A stretch of 64,000 nt of DNA from positions 1 to 64,000 of the forward strand of contig JAHJIJ010000024.1 of NCBI GenBank assembly GCA_018823325.1, given 5' to 3'. The notes beneath the pieces were generated by a model, which saw only the letters and a list, made by a program, of their open reading frames with translations, searched no databases and was not told the origin of the DNA. Shown piece by piece: positions 15,543-24,232 of the stretch; within the stretch, counting starts at the first letter, position 1, and the number at the start of each line of letters is the position of its first letter. Both the position numbers and the translations under genes were made by a program. The stretch is from Alphaproteobacteria bacterium. Lineage in GTDB: Bacteria; Pseudomonadota; Alphaproteobacteria; Sphingomonadales; Sphingomonadaceae.

Positions 15543-16675
15543 GTTATCTGTCCGAGCGTTTTCAGGTCCGTTGCTGGCGCGCAGGCGGCCAAAGCCCGGA
15601 ACAAAAGGTCGGCTTCAATGTCGCCGACCGGTGGGTCCGGATATACGATCCGTCCCGGGAGCGCAGCGCGATCAATCACATCGAACAGTTCCGGTGGCCG
15701 CGGAAGAATTAAGGTATCAGCCGGCGACGCGAGCGTCGCCTGCCGTTCAAAGAGGTCGCAGCGCAGGCCTTCTGACAGCGCTTCCACCAGAAGCGGTTCA
15801 ATCCATGCGGTGTCGCCAGGACGAGGGACAACTCGAACGCGTGGAAGGTTCGCGCCGTACGGGTAGGTACGGCTGACCCTATTTCCGCAGACATCCGCCA
15901 AGACGATTGGCCGCCTCGCGCGCTTAGCTTCTGTCAACTCAAATACACACCACGGGCGCGTTTCGTAAACGTCGGAAACAATCGCGAGAAGCGTGCCGTG
16001 ACCGATCTCCTCTTTGAAGCGCTCTTCAAATATTTCACCTGGCATCAGTTCGGCGGCATCGTAAAACGTGTCGAGCGGAAGCGCATCCGACGTATCGTTG
16101 ATGAAGTCGACGATTGCCCGGGCCGTAAGGTCACCGTCGGCCTTTGCGTGACTCACGAAGAAAGGTTCCTTCCTCGCCTCGCCGGCCAGCTTCCTGAAAT
16201 GATCCCTCACACGAATCAGCATGAGCAAGAGAAGACGTTGATCTCGAGCGGACTCTGTCGGCAGGTGACTCCACTTTTTGCGGTATTGATACTGGACACG
16301 CGCTTCAGCGTCAGAGCGCAGCGGTGCCTCGCCAGTTGGGCTGCCAAACGCCACATACACATCCTGCTGAGCTCGAAGTTTCATTCGTGCGTGCAGATCG
16401 CTGACCCAACCGTCCCAATCCTCCTTGCGGTCATGCATCTCTTCATCATGTAGAAGAATCACCGCGTTGTGCTTGGCAAGGCCTAAATCTATTGGTCGCG
16501 GCAGCGTCGACCCTTCGTCCCACGGCGTGCTCGAAAAGCGCACGGGTACGCGAAACGCCACCCCGTCTCGCTCCATCCCGATGCCATCGAAATGCTGCGA
16601 AAGGCGTTCAGCGATTCGCGCGCCTTCTCGCGACCGGACATCCCACACCACATGAATGCGCAAGAAATCAATCAC
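15539..16675 (-). CDS. TIR-domain protein with TIR-like N-terminal domain
   Basis: Residues 170-270 are a TIR domain: PFFVSHAKADGD (box 1), LPLDTFYDAAELMPGE, then RPWCVFELTEAKRARRPIVL, with Glu246 in the position of the NADase glutamate. Residues 1-120 (IDFLRIHVVWDVRSREGARI, AVILLHDEEMHDRKEDWDGW) look like a diverged second TIR or related alpha/beta domain. The chosen start is GTG 16675, preceded by CAGGAG at ideal spacing; ATG 16690 and 16768 are alternatives. It is the first gene of the leftward operon and is coupled to the SLOG gene. Expected activity is NAD cleavage or cyclic ADP-ribose formation. Confidence 0.83.
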   Translation of the reverse strand: MIDFLRIHVVWDVRSREGARIAERLSQHFDGIGMERDGVAFRVPVRFSSTPWDEGSTLPRPIDLGLAKHNAVILLHDEEMHDRKEDWDGWVSDLHARMKLRAQQDVYVAFGSPTGEAPLRSDAEARVQYQYRKKWSHLPTESARDQRLLLLMLIRVRDHFRKLAGEARKEPFFVSHAKADGDLTARAIVDFINDTSDALPLDTFYDAAELMPGEIFEERFKEEIGHGTLLAIVSDVYETRPWCVFELTEAKRARRPIVLADVCGNRVSRTYPYGANLPRVRVVPRPGDTAWIEPLLVEALSEGLRCDLFERQATLASPADTLILPRPPELFDVIDRAALPGRIVYPDPPVGDIEADLLFRALAACAPATDLKTLGQIT

Positions 16676-16841
16676 ACGGCTCTCCTGCATTGGCGCCCCA
16701 GCCGAATTGCGCTGGCCTGGTTGTTGCAAATGCTGTGGCAAATGAAGGGGGCTGAACGCAAGGAACAAATACGATACATGGTATTGAATTGAATCCGAAA
16801 GAATCTTATTTCATGGGCAAGCGGTCAATCGGAGCGAGCCA
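16676..16841. promoter_or_regulatory. Divergent promoter region between the two TIR operons
   Basis: This 166-bp segment separates the leftward TIR-SLOG operon from the rightward TIR-like/Nmad2 pair. It is A+T-richer than the flanking genes, especially around 16757-16815, and so probably holds both promoters. No clear operator was identified. Confidence 0.5.
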
Positions 16842-17333
16842 ATGGCACGACGGCATGTGTTCATTAGCCATCATCACGCTGATGATAAGCAGGTTGACAA
16901 CCTGACGTCGTTGCTGCGCCGCAATGGACAAGAAATACGAAACAGCTCAATTCGGGCAAAGCCCGCGAACCAGCGCCGACTGGATGAGGGCCGGGTCAGC
17001 GACCGGACGCTCAAGCGATTGCTTCGTATGAAGATGTCCTGGGCATCGACAGTGGTCGTCTTGATTGGAAAGAACACCCACTCTCGCCCTTGGGTCGACT
17101 GGGAGATCAACAAGGCCAAGGAATTGGGGAAGCGGATCGTCGGTGTATTTGAATATGGGGGTGCAGAGAATGACATTCCTCCAGCGTTCAACAGGTATGG
17201 CGACGCGCTTGTGGCTTGGAATTCGTCAAAGATAGTGGACGCGATCGAAGGTCGATGCGATCCTTTCGAGCGCCCGGATGGGCGTGAACGAGAAGCCACA
17301 GGCAGCATGCCTCGCGGGAAATGTGCGGCCTAG
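16842..17333 (+). CDS. TIR-like (DUF1863, ThsB-type) domain protein
   Basis: The 163-residue protein starts RRHVFISHHHADDKQVDNL and contains STVVVLIGKNTHSRPWVDWE, followed by INKAKELGKRIVGVFEYG. These are the landmarks of the DUF1863/MTH538 TIR-like family that includes Thoeris ThsB, with Glu88 as the probable catalytic residue. ThsB enzymes make cyclic ADP-ribose isomers on phage infection. GGAGCG precedes the ATG. The downstream Nmad2 gene begins inside its last codons. It diverges from the operon encoding a second TIR and a SLOG protein, so two TIR types share one locus. Confidence 0.85.
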   Translation: MARRHVFISHHHADDKQVDNLTSLLRRNGQEIRNSSIRAKPANQRRLDEGRVSDRTLKRLLRMKMSWASTVVVLIGKNTHSRPWVDWEINKAKELGKRIVGVFEYGGAENDIPPAFNRYGDALVAWNSSKIVDAIEGRCDPFERPDGREREATGSMPRGKCAA

Positions 17334-17983
17334 TGGCGAGCGTTTACGTTTACGCCATCAGTCATGATCTGGGTTTCGCGCCAAACCCGTTTGGCGGCTT
17401 TTGTACCTTAGCTTGTTGCAAACCGAACATACGAGCTCGAGCAAAGCATGGCGACTGGATAGTTGGACTGACTGGCACAAAGTTGCGGCCAGCAATGCGC
17501 TGTATCTACGCGATGGTAGTGACTGGTGACATGACGTTCGATGAGTATTGGAACAATCCAGAATTTGCCGCGCGCCGGCCGAAGCGCAACGGCACGGCAA
17601 AGAAGCTGGTGGGTGATAATATTTATCATCGCACAGATATCAACGCTGACTGGGTCCAAGAAAACTCCGTTCACAGCCTTGAAGACGGATCTCAATGCCC
17701 GATAAATACCAAACATGACACGCGTATAAATCGCATTTTGGTATCTAATCGCTTCATTTATTTTGGGGCATCAGCTCAGTCACTTCCAGATCAAATTCGC
17801 GCCGAACTCACCTATGAAAGAAACGTGCGCGACTACCGTCGATACGCGACCGACGAGACCCCTAGGTTAATAGGATGGCTCATCCCACAAATGGCCGCCC
17901 ACCCGAACGCCGTTTTGGGCGACCCCATCAATTTCGATGCCTCTGGGAGGCGATATTCTGCCAAACTTAAGCGTATGACTTGA
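17321..17983 (+). CDS. Nucleotide modification associated domain 2 (Nmad2) protein
   Basis: The N-terminal half is diagnostic: YVYAISHDLGFAPNPFGGFC, then TLACCKPNIRARAKHGDWIV. Nmad2 was defined by its association with DNA-base-modification loci. The middle holds YAMVVTGDMTFDEYW and GDNIYHRTD, and the C-terminus IGWLIPQMAAHPN. The catalytic role of the family is not established. The ATG at 17321 overlaps the TIR-like gene by 13 bases; a GTG at 17333 (TAGTG) is the alternative start, giving 216 residues. Tight overlap with a TIR-like gene suggests that the two proteins work together. Confidence 0.82.
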   Translation: MCGLVASVYVYAISHDLGFAPNPFGGFCTLACCKPNIRARAKHGDWIVGLTGTKLRPAMRCIYAMVVTGDMTFDEYWNNPEFAARRPKRNGTAKKLVGDNIYHRTDINADWVQENSVHSLEDGSQCPINTKHDTRINRILVSNRFIYFGASAQSLPDQIRAELTYERNVRDYRRYATDETPRLIGWLIPQMAAHPNAVLGDPINFDASGRRYSAKLKRMT

Positions 17984-18703
17984 GTCTAGTATCGCGGTTA
18001 GCGCGGACGATCTCGCCTTTCAGCGCGTCCGACAAGTAGAATGAAGTATCCCGCAAATCACCTTGGCTTTCCGACCGAAAGATTCGTGCAGGCCTGACTT
18101 CGCTTCGGCCGCCATAAAAAAGACAGCATCAACAGAGTGCAGTCTTTCAACTCCAGCCTGCCGAGCAGCTAGAACAATGATACGGCCAGCAAGGATGATG
18201 ACGACACACTACCGCGAACTTGAGGGTCTACCTCCCACGTTTCCTTAGCGCGAGTTTGCCGGCGCCGAAGCGCTTAGGCACGCCCGTCGCAAAACTGATG
18301 ATCAATGGGCACAAATGAACACCAGACGACGGAATTTGGTCCAACGTCGGACAGAGTGGTAACTAATGAACATGATTGACACGTGACCACGCACCGTGTA
18401 GATTAACAACACTCGATCCATGCTGACGTATCTTTAATGGGCAATGTATCGGGCATATTAATATTATTGTTTTTACTTTTGCTTTTTAATTCAGTTAGTT
18501 AATTTGAATTATACAGTTCTCTTCTGGCACCACTACTGGCTCTGGATACGTCCAGCACTGTCCAGTAAGCGGCTGGTTTCACAGCATTTTTAGGCCGAGA
18601 ATCGCTAGACACCGTCCGGCGAAATCCAGCTAAGAGCACCAGCAGCAGCCACAAAATGTGGCTCTTTTTGGGGCTCTCGGATCGGCCCGGTTTTGCTGGG
18701 AAA
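17984..18703. other. 720-bp intergenic region between Nmad2 and integrase remnant
   Basis: No supportable gene. The segment at about 18,430-18,510 is strikingly A+T-rich compared with its surroundings. No tRNA-like structure or clear attachment site is visible. It probably represents the decayed end of the mobile element. Confidence 0.5.
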
Positions 18704-18989
18704 ATGACCATGCTGACCTACATCCAGATCAATGCCGCCAAGCCAAGGGACAAGGCTTGGAGCCTCTCCGATTCCCAAGGTTTCTATCTCGTCATCCAGC
18801 TCAACGGCTCTAAGCTGAGGCGCTTCAACTACCATTTTCTGGACAAACAGAAGAGGCTTCGCCTCGGTGGGTGGCCAACCATAAGCCTCTCAGAGGCGCG
18901 CGGCCGGCGCGACGAAGCCGAGAAGAGCATTGCTGAGGGGATTTGATCCTGCGCTTGAAAAGAAGCGCGGAGTACCCGGCCGAGCATAA
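18704..18989 (+). pseudogene. Phage-type tyrosine integrase remnant (DUF4102 arm-binding domain), frameshifted
   Basis: The reading frame from ATG 18704 gives LTYIQINAAKPRDKAWSLSD, then GFYLVIQLNGSKLRRFNY and LRLGGWPTISLSEARGRRDE, the N-terminal arm-type DNA-binding domain of P4-like integrases. It stops at 18944-18946. Removing one T near 18942-18944 would restore the family sequence IDPALEKKR, and that frame ends at 18987-18989. The core-binding and catalytic domains are absent. This is therefore a dead integrase marking the edge of an old insertion. Confidence 0.8.
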
Positions 18990-19270
18990 TGTAGGTCATC
19001 TCTATCGGGCGAAGCAGCCACTTGTTGATCATTACCGGAATCTCGATCCGACCAATAGTTTCAACCCGGGTATCGGCAGCACGCCACGCAGCGCCTATTG
19101 GCAATAGCGGAGGTAATTGTGCTGATGAAACGGGGACTTTCTCTGCCGCAATATTTTGGCGTTTACGTCTCCCTGAATTTACCGTCCGAACTTCATATTT
19201 TAGGCAAGCCGCCGCGCATTGTTGATCGTCAAGCAGACGGTCCGCATCGGCAACGGATAGGGTCTGAGAC

Positions 19271-19295
19271 GATCAGTGATAGCTTATCACTGATC
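19271..19295. promoter_or_regulatory. Perfect 11-bp inverted repeat upstream of sulfatase 1 (candidate operator)
   Basis: GATCAGTGATA and TATCACTGATC flank a GCT centre. The inner TGATAGCTTATCA fits the T-N11-A form bound by LysR-type regulators. It lies 80 bases before the sulfatase start. A site with 16 of 21 positions identical occurs before the paralogous sulfatase at 21,793. Confidence 0.6.
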
Positions 19296-19374
19296 ACTTA
19301 TAGGCAACCGCCCCGTTGCTCCAGATTCTCTTGGGCCCCACAATGGCCATTGAAGAGAATTGGGGGAGGGAAGA

Positions 19375-21687
19375 GTGGCCTTTATGCGGCGCAGCCGAGA
19401 GCGATCCGTTCAGGGCTCAAGACTTTTTGTCGCCCCCTGGCTCAGCTTCTGTTCGGTGCTGGCGCTGACGGCCCAGCCGCTTCTCGCAAATCCAGCCCGC
19501 AGCCAAACGGACGCGACGCCAACTGCAGCACCCCAATGGAAACATTACCCCACCCCCAACCGCGCGCCTGAAGGCGCACCGAATATCCTGCTCGTCTTGA
19601 CGGACGATGTGGGCTTCTCCGCCGCAAGCGCGTTCGGCGGAGCAATCCCCACGCCGGCATTCGATCAGCTGGCGCGCGCTGGTCTGCGGTATACGCAGTT
19701 TCACGTCACGGCGATGTGCTCACCCACCCGCGCGGCGCTCTTGACCGGCCGCAATCATCATGCCGTTGGCTCGGGCGCGATCAGCGATGTCTCGATGGAC
19801 GAGGAGGGCTATACCTCCGTCATTCCAGCCAGCGCGGCAACTCTGGGCCGGGTACTCAAGGATGTTGGCTATGACACGGCGTGGTTCGGCAAAAACCACA
19901 ATACGCCGCCCTGGGAAACTGGTCCCATGGGTCCGTTCGAGCGCTGGCCCAATGGCATGGGCTTCGATTATTTCTACGGTTTCAACGGAGCCGCCGCCGA
20001 TCAGTTCAATCCCTCGCTGGTCGAGAACCGCAACCTGATCAGACGCGATCCTGCCGATGCCGATTATATTCTCGATCGGGACATGGCGGATCGAATGCTG
20101 GAGTGGCTGCAGGCCCAGCATTCGGTCAACAACCGCAAGCCCTTCTTCCTGTACCTCGCGCCGGGCGCGATGCATGATCCGCAGCAAGCGCCGGCCGAGT
20201 GGATCGAGAAGTTCAAGGGCAAGTTCGATGGCGGTTGGGATGTCTTGCGGGAAGAGACATTTCGTCGGCAGAAGGCCATGGGCATCATTCCGTCCTCCGC
20301 CGTACTGGCGCCGCCGCTACCCGGTGTGCCCGCCTGGAACAGCCTCTCGAAGCAGCAGCAGCAACTTTATGCGCGCATGATGGAAATCGCGGCGGCCCAG
20401 CTTGCCTATATGGATCATCAGTTCGGTCGCGTGATCGATCATCTTCGCAAGACTGGCCAGCTCGACAACACGATGGTCATCTTCATTCAGGGCGATAACG
20501 GCGCTGCGCTCCACACATTCCGCGGCAGCCTCAATGCCTATGCGGCTTTTGCGGGCATCGAGGAAACCGACGAGGAAATGGCCGCTGAGATCGCCAAGCT
20601 GGGCGGACCGGACAGCTTCGGCAATTATCCGGTCGGCTGGGCCTATGCAACCAACACACCGTTCAATTGGGGCAAAACCGTGGGGTCGCAATTGGGTGGC
20701 CTGCGCAATGGTCTGGTGATCAGCTGGCCCAAGGCAATCGAGGACAAGGGTGCAATCCGTACCCAGTTCAGTCACGTCATCGATATTGCGCCGACCATTT
20801 ACGAAGCAGTCGGCATCGAGCCGCCGGCGCAAGTAGACGGTGTCGTCCAGCAGCCGATCGATGGCATATCGATGGCCTATACTTTTGATGACGCAACCGC
20901 GCCCAGCCGTCGCCGTGAGCAGTATTTCGAGATGCTTGGCAGCCGCGCTTTCTACAAGGACGGCTGGTTCGCCGGGACATCGGTAAACTGGGAGCCGTGG
21001 AAGCCTAACAAGTCAGACCCGCTGGCAGCGGCGTGGGAGCTTTACAATCTCGAGGACGACTTCTCGCAGGTCAGAAACCTGGCAGCGCGATATCCGGAGA
21101 AGCTCGCCGAGATGCAGGCTGGTTTCGAGGCGGCGGCACGGAAATATCATGTCTATCCGCTATCAGCCGACTTCTTCTCGCGACTTGATCCCAGCCTTCG
21201 ACCGTCTGGACTGTCCTCGCAAGGCACCTACCGATTCTACCCTGGCGAAATCCGTTATTCTGCGTTCTCGTGGCCAGAGCTTTCAGCCCGATGGAACGCG
21301 AGGGCGCGGGTCCGCATCGCTTCCGTGAATGATCGCGGGCCGATCATGGCTCAAGGCACACGATTCTCCGGTTACAGGCTGGCGCTCGAGAATGGGGCGC
21401 CGGTCTTCGTCTATGATCCGAGCGGTCGCGCGCAGGAGCGCCGTACCCTGCGCGGGCCGGCGCTCACGCCGGGAGACCATGAAATCGAGGTCGGCTTCAC
21501 CCCGGGTGAGACGGGTGCAATCATGAGGATGAAGGTGGATGGGAAGCCGGTCGCCGATGCGAAGGTCGACCGCATCATACGGATCATGTCCGGCGAGGCG
21601 GTGGTCGGCCGTGCGGCGCTCGACGACGATGAGGGGCCCCGTCGCTGCGATTGCACGATTGGCGAGGTGGTCATCACCACGCGATAG
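19375..21687 (+). CDS. Arylsulfatase, long type I sulfatase (sulfatase 1)
   Basis: After an export signal (LFVAPWLSFCSVLALTAQPL) the protein has the alkaline-phosphatase-like sulfatase domain: NILLVLTDDVGFSAASAFGG, then the modification motif CSPTR with Cys115 to be converted to formylglycine, and GRNHHAVG. FFLYLAPGAMHDP and FIQGDNGAA supply later metal and active-site positions. A C-terminal about 200-residue beta-rich region follows, as in 750-800-residue arylsulfatases. GTG 19375 is used because GGGAGG lies five bases upstream; ATG 19384 is an alternative. It is a close paralogue of the next gene. Likely location is the periplasm, acting on an aryl or alkyl sulfate; substrate unknown. Confidence 0.88.
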   Translation: MAFMRRSRERSVQGSRLFVAPWLSFCSVLALTAQPLLANPARSQTDATPTAAPQWKHYPTPNRAPEGAPNILLVLTDDVGFSAASAFGGAIPTPAFDQLARAGLRYTQFHVTAMCSPTRAALLTGRNHHAVGSGAISDVSMDEEGYTSVIPASAATLGRVLKDVGYDTAWFGKNHNTPPWETGPMGPFERWPNGMGFDYFYGFNGAAADQFNPSLVENRNLIRRDPADADYILDRDMADRMLEWLQAQHSVNNRKPFFLYLAPGAMHDPQQAPAEWIEKFKGKFDGGWDVLREETFRRQKAMGIIPSSAVLAPPLPGVPAWNSLSKQQQQLYARMMEIAAAQLAYMDHQFGRVIDHLRKTGQLDNTMVIFIQGDNGAALHTFRGSLNAYAAFAGIEETDEEMAAEIAKLGGPDSFGNYPVGWAYATNTPFNWGKTVGSQLGGLRNGLVISWPKAIEDKGAIRTQFSHVIDIAPTIYEAVGIEPPAQVDGVVQQPIDGISMAYTFDDATAPSRRREQYFEMLGSRAFYKDGWFAGTSVNWEPWKPNKSDPLAAAWELYNLEDDFSQVRNLAARYPEKLAEMQAGFEAAARKYHVYPLSADFFSRLDPSLRPSGLSSQGTYRFYPGEIRYSAFSWPELSARWNARARVRIASVNDRGPIMAQGTRFSGYRLALENGAPVFVYDPSGRAQERRTLRGPALTPGDHEIEVGFTPGETGAIMRMKVDGKPVADAKVDRIIRIMSGEAVVGRAALDDDEGPRRCDCTIGEVVITTR

Positions 21688-21701
21688 GGTGCCGCGAGTT
21701 A

Positions 21702-21722
21702 TAATCTATAAGCTATAACTGA
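21702..21722. promoter_or_regulatory. Repeat of the candidate operator upstream of sulfatase 2
   Basis: Read on the minus strand the site contains TCAGT-T-ATAGCTTAT and shares 16 of 21 positions with the inverted repeat before sulfatase 1. It lies 70 bases before the start of the paralogous sulfatase gene. Its right half is degenerate, so binding would be weaker. Confidence 0.45.
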
Positions 21723-21792
21723 TAGCGCGTTGGCCTGTTGCTTCATCAACCGCGGCAGCAGAAACCACGTCGACAAAAGGAGGGAGGATCAG

Positions 21793-24108
21793 ATGGCTGG
21801 CTGTATTGCCCGTATGAGTAATGATGGCAGACCAGGGTCGGCCCGTCGCCCCATCAGGCTATTCTCTTCCGCCGCAGCCTTTGGTCTGCAGATTTTGCTT
21901 GTCCCGGCTTTGCTTGCCCAAACGGCACCCGCTCAGAAGCCGCAGGACGGCTGGCGTCATTTTCCCGCCGCGCCTCGGGCGCCTGAAGGTGCGCCCAACG
22001 TCCTGCTCATCCTGACCGATGATGTCGGCTATTCTGCAGCCAGCACATTCGGCGGCGCAATCCCGACGCCAACTCTTGATGACCTAGCAAAATCTGGCCT
22101 GCGCTACACCAGGATGCACCAGACGGCGATGTGCTCGCCGACGCGGGCAGCGCTCCTGACCGGCCGCAATCATCATGCCGTGGGCTTTGGCGCCATCGCC
22201 AATGTCGCGGTCGATGAGGAGGGATACACCTCCGTTATCCCCAAAAGCGCGGCGACAATCGGCCGGGTGCTGCGCGACAATGGTTACGACACTGCCTTTT
22301 TTGGCAAGAACCATAATACGCCGGATTGGGAAGGCGGGCCGCTGGGTCCGTTCGATCGCTGGCCGAACGCGCTTGGCTTCAATTATTTCTACGGCTTTAA
22401 TGGTCCCGCTACGGACCAGTTCAATCCGGACCTCGTCGAGAACATCAATCCCATCCGCCGCGATCCGGCCGACAAGGACTATATTCTGGACCGCGATCTG
22501 GCGGACAAGATGCTGCGCTGGCTGGACGTCCAGCACACGCTTCAGCCGGACAAGCCGTTCTTCCTCTATCTCGCACCGGGTAGCATGCACGGCCCGCAGC
22601 AGGCGCCGGCGGACTGGATTGCCCGGTTCAAAGGCAAGTTCGATAGCGGCTGGGACGCGATGCGGGACGAAATCTTCGCGCGGCAGAAACGGCTCGGGAT
22701 CATTCCCAAAAATGCAGCGCTGGCGCCGGTTCCTGAAGGCATTCCGCGCTGGGACAGCCTGACTGCGCAGCAGAAGCGGATCTATGCGCGCCTGATGGAA
22801 GTGGCCGCCGCGCAGCTTGCTTTTATGGACGATCAGATTGGACGTGTGATCAATCGCCTGCGGGAGACGGGCCAACTCGACAATACGATGGTGATCTTCA
22901 TCCAGGGTGACAATGGCGCGGCCATGCACGCTCCGGAAGGATCAACCAACATCTATTCCGGCTTCTCGAAAGTTACCGAGAGCGAGGCGCAGATTGCAGC
23001 CAAGCTGGACAAACTCGGGCTGGAAGATTCGGCCGGCCTGTACCCCTCCGGTTTCGCTTATGCGACGAACACGCCATTCCCATGGGGCAAGACATTCGGG
23101 TCGCATCTGGGCGGCATCCGGAACGGCATGGTGATTTCCTGGCCGAAGATGATCGCCGATCGCGGTGGCATTCGCACCCAGTTCGGCCATGTGATCGATA
23201 TTGCGCCGACCATTTACGATGCGATCGGCATTACGCCACCGGAAGAGGTGGATGGCGTGAAACAACAGCCGATCCACGGCATATCTCTGGCCTATTCTTT
23301 TACCGACGCACAGGCGCCGAGCCGTCGCCGTGAACAATATTTCGAGATGATCGGCAATCGCAGCTATTACAAGGATGGCTGGCTGGCATCGACTGTTCCT
23401 GCGGCACCACCATGGAAGTTCAACACGGCCGACCCGAACACGCTGCAATGGGAACTATATGATCTGAACACGGATTATTCGCAGACGCGTAACGTGGCGG
23501 CGGACCATCCGGAGAAGCTTGCGGAGCTCAAGGCCTCCTTTGACCTCGCGGCTGATAAATATCACGTCTACCCGCTGGCATCGGACTATCTTGCGCGGCT
23601 TGACCCCAAGCAGCGGCCGGCTGCGCTCCCTGCCAAGGGGCCATATCATCTCATGCCCGGCGATACCGTATACCCCGTCTCGATGTGGCCGAACATCACG
23701 CGCAACTGGAGCGCCGTCTCGCGCATCAAGACCGCAAGCGCGCAGGATAGCGGGCCGATCTTCACCTTCGGCACGCGTTTTACAGGTTATGCGCTTGCCC
23801 TCGAGGATGGCGTTCCGGTGTTCACCTATAATCCCACAGGCCGCATCGAGGAGCGGCGCGAACTGAGAGGGACGGCCCAAATTCCGGCGGGCGACAGGAC
23901 TGTGACAGTGAATTTCGTCCCGGAAGGCAAAGGCGTCCGACTTAGCCTTTCCGTTGATGGCGTGACGCAGGATTCCGCCGTGACCGACCGGTTCGACCGT
24001 GTGGTCGCTGGCCATGGACAAATTGGACGGTCCGCAATCGATGACACCACCGGGCCGGCGCTCTGCGATTGCCAGATCGAAGAGGTCGTCATCTCGATGC
24101 CGGACTGA
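21793..24108 (+). CDS. Arylsulfatase, long type I sulfatase (sulfatase 2)
   Basis: Paralogue of sulfatase 1 with the same layout: export signal (FGLQILLVPALLAQT), NVLLILTDDVGYSAASTFGG, the formylglycine motif CSPTR at Cys114, GRNHHAVGFG, FFLYLAPGSMHGP and FIQGDNGAAMHAP. The C-terminal beta-rich region includes VYPVSMWPNITRNWS and ALCDCQIEEVVI. The start at 21793 follows AAGGAGGGAGG, a strong ribosome site. The two genes are tandem but 105 bp apart with a separate upstream site, so they may be transcribed separately. Divergence between the copies suggests different sulfate esters. Confidence 0.9.
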   Translation: MAGCIARMSNDGRPGSARRPIRLFSSAAAFGLQILLVPALLAQTAPAQKPQDGWRHFPAAPRAPEGAPNVLLILTDDVGYSAASTFGGAIPTPTLDDLAKSGLRYTRMHQTAMCSPTRAALLTGRNHHAVGFGAIANVAVDEEGYTSVIPKSAATIGRVLRDNGYDTAFFGKNHNTPDWEGGPLGPFDRWPNALGFNYFYGFNGPATDQFNPDLVENINPIRRDPADKDYILDRDLADKMLRWLDVQHTLQPDKPFFLYLAPGSMHGPQQAPADWIARFKGKFDSGWDAMRDEIFARQKRLGIIPKNAALAPVPEGIPRWDSLTAQQKRIYARLMEVAAAQLAFMDDQIGRVINRLRETGQLDNTMVIFIQGDNGAAMHAPEGSTNIYSGFSKVTESEAQIAAKLDKLGLEDSAGLYPSGFAYATNTPFPWGKTFGSHLGGIRNGMVISWPKMIADRGGIRTQFGHVIDIAPTIYDAIGITPPEEVDGVKQQPIHGISLAYSFTDAQAPSRRREQYFEMIGNRSYYKDGWLASTVPAAPPWKFNTADPNTLQWELYDLNTDYSQTRNVAADHPEKLAELKASFDLAADKYHVYPLASDYLARLDPKQRPAALPAKGPYHLMPGDTVYPVSMWPNITRNWSAVSRIKTASAQDSGPIFTFGTRFTGYALALEDGVPVFTYNPTGRIEERRELRGTAQIPAGDRTVTVNFVPEGKGVRLSLSVDGVTQDSAVTDRFDRVVAGHGQIGRSAIDDTTGPALCDCQIEEVVISMPD

Positions 24109-24232
24109 GCCGGTCCGGCTTTCCAAGTGGGCGCAGCATGAGCAGCCAGGCCGGGTAAAGGACGAGCAATCAGGCTCGGCACAATCCCGTCGTGCTCAGG
24201 CCACAATATCAGACAGATTCAGGAGCAGGGAA

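Noticed and set aside
18063..18248. 61-residue plus-strand open frame
   Set aside because: No ribosome site, no homology pattern, in a degenerate region.
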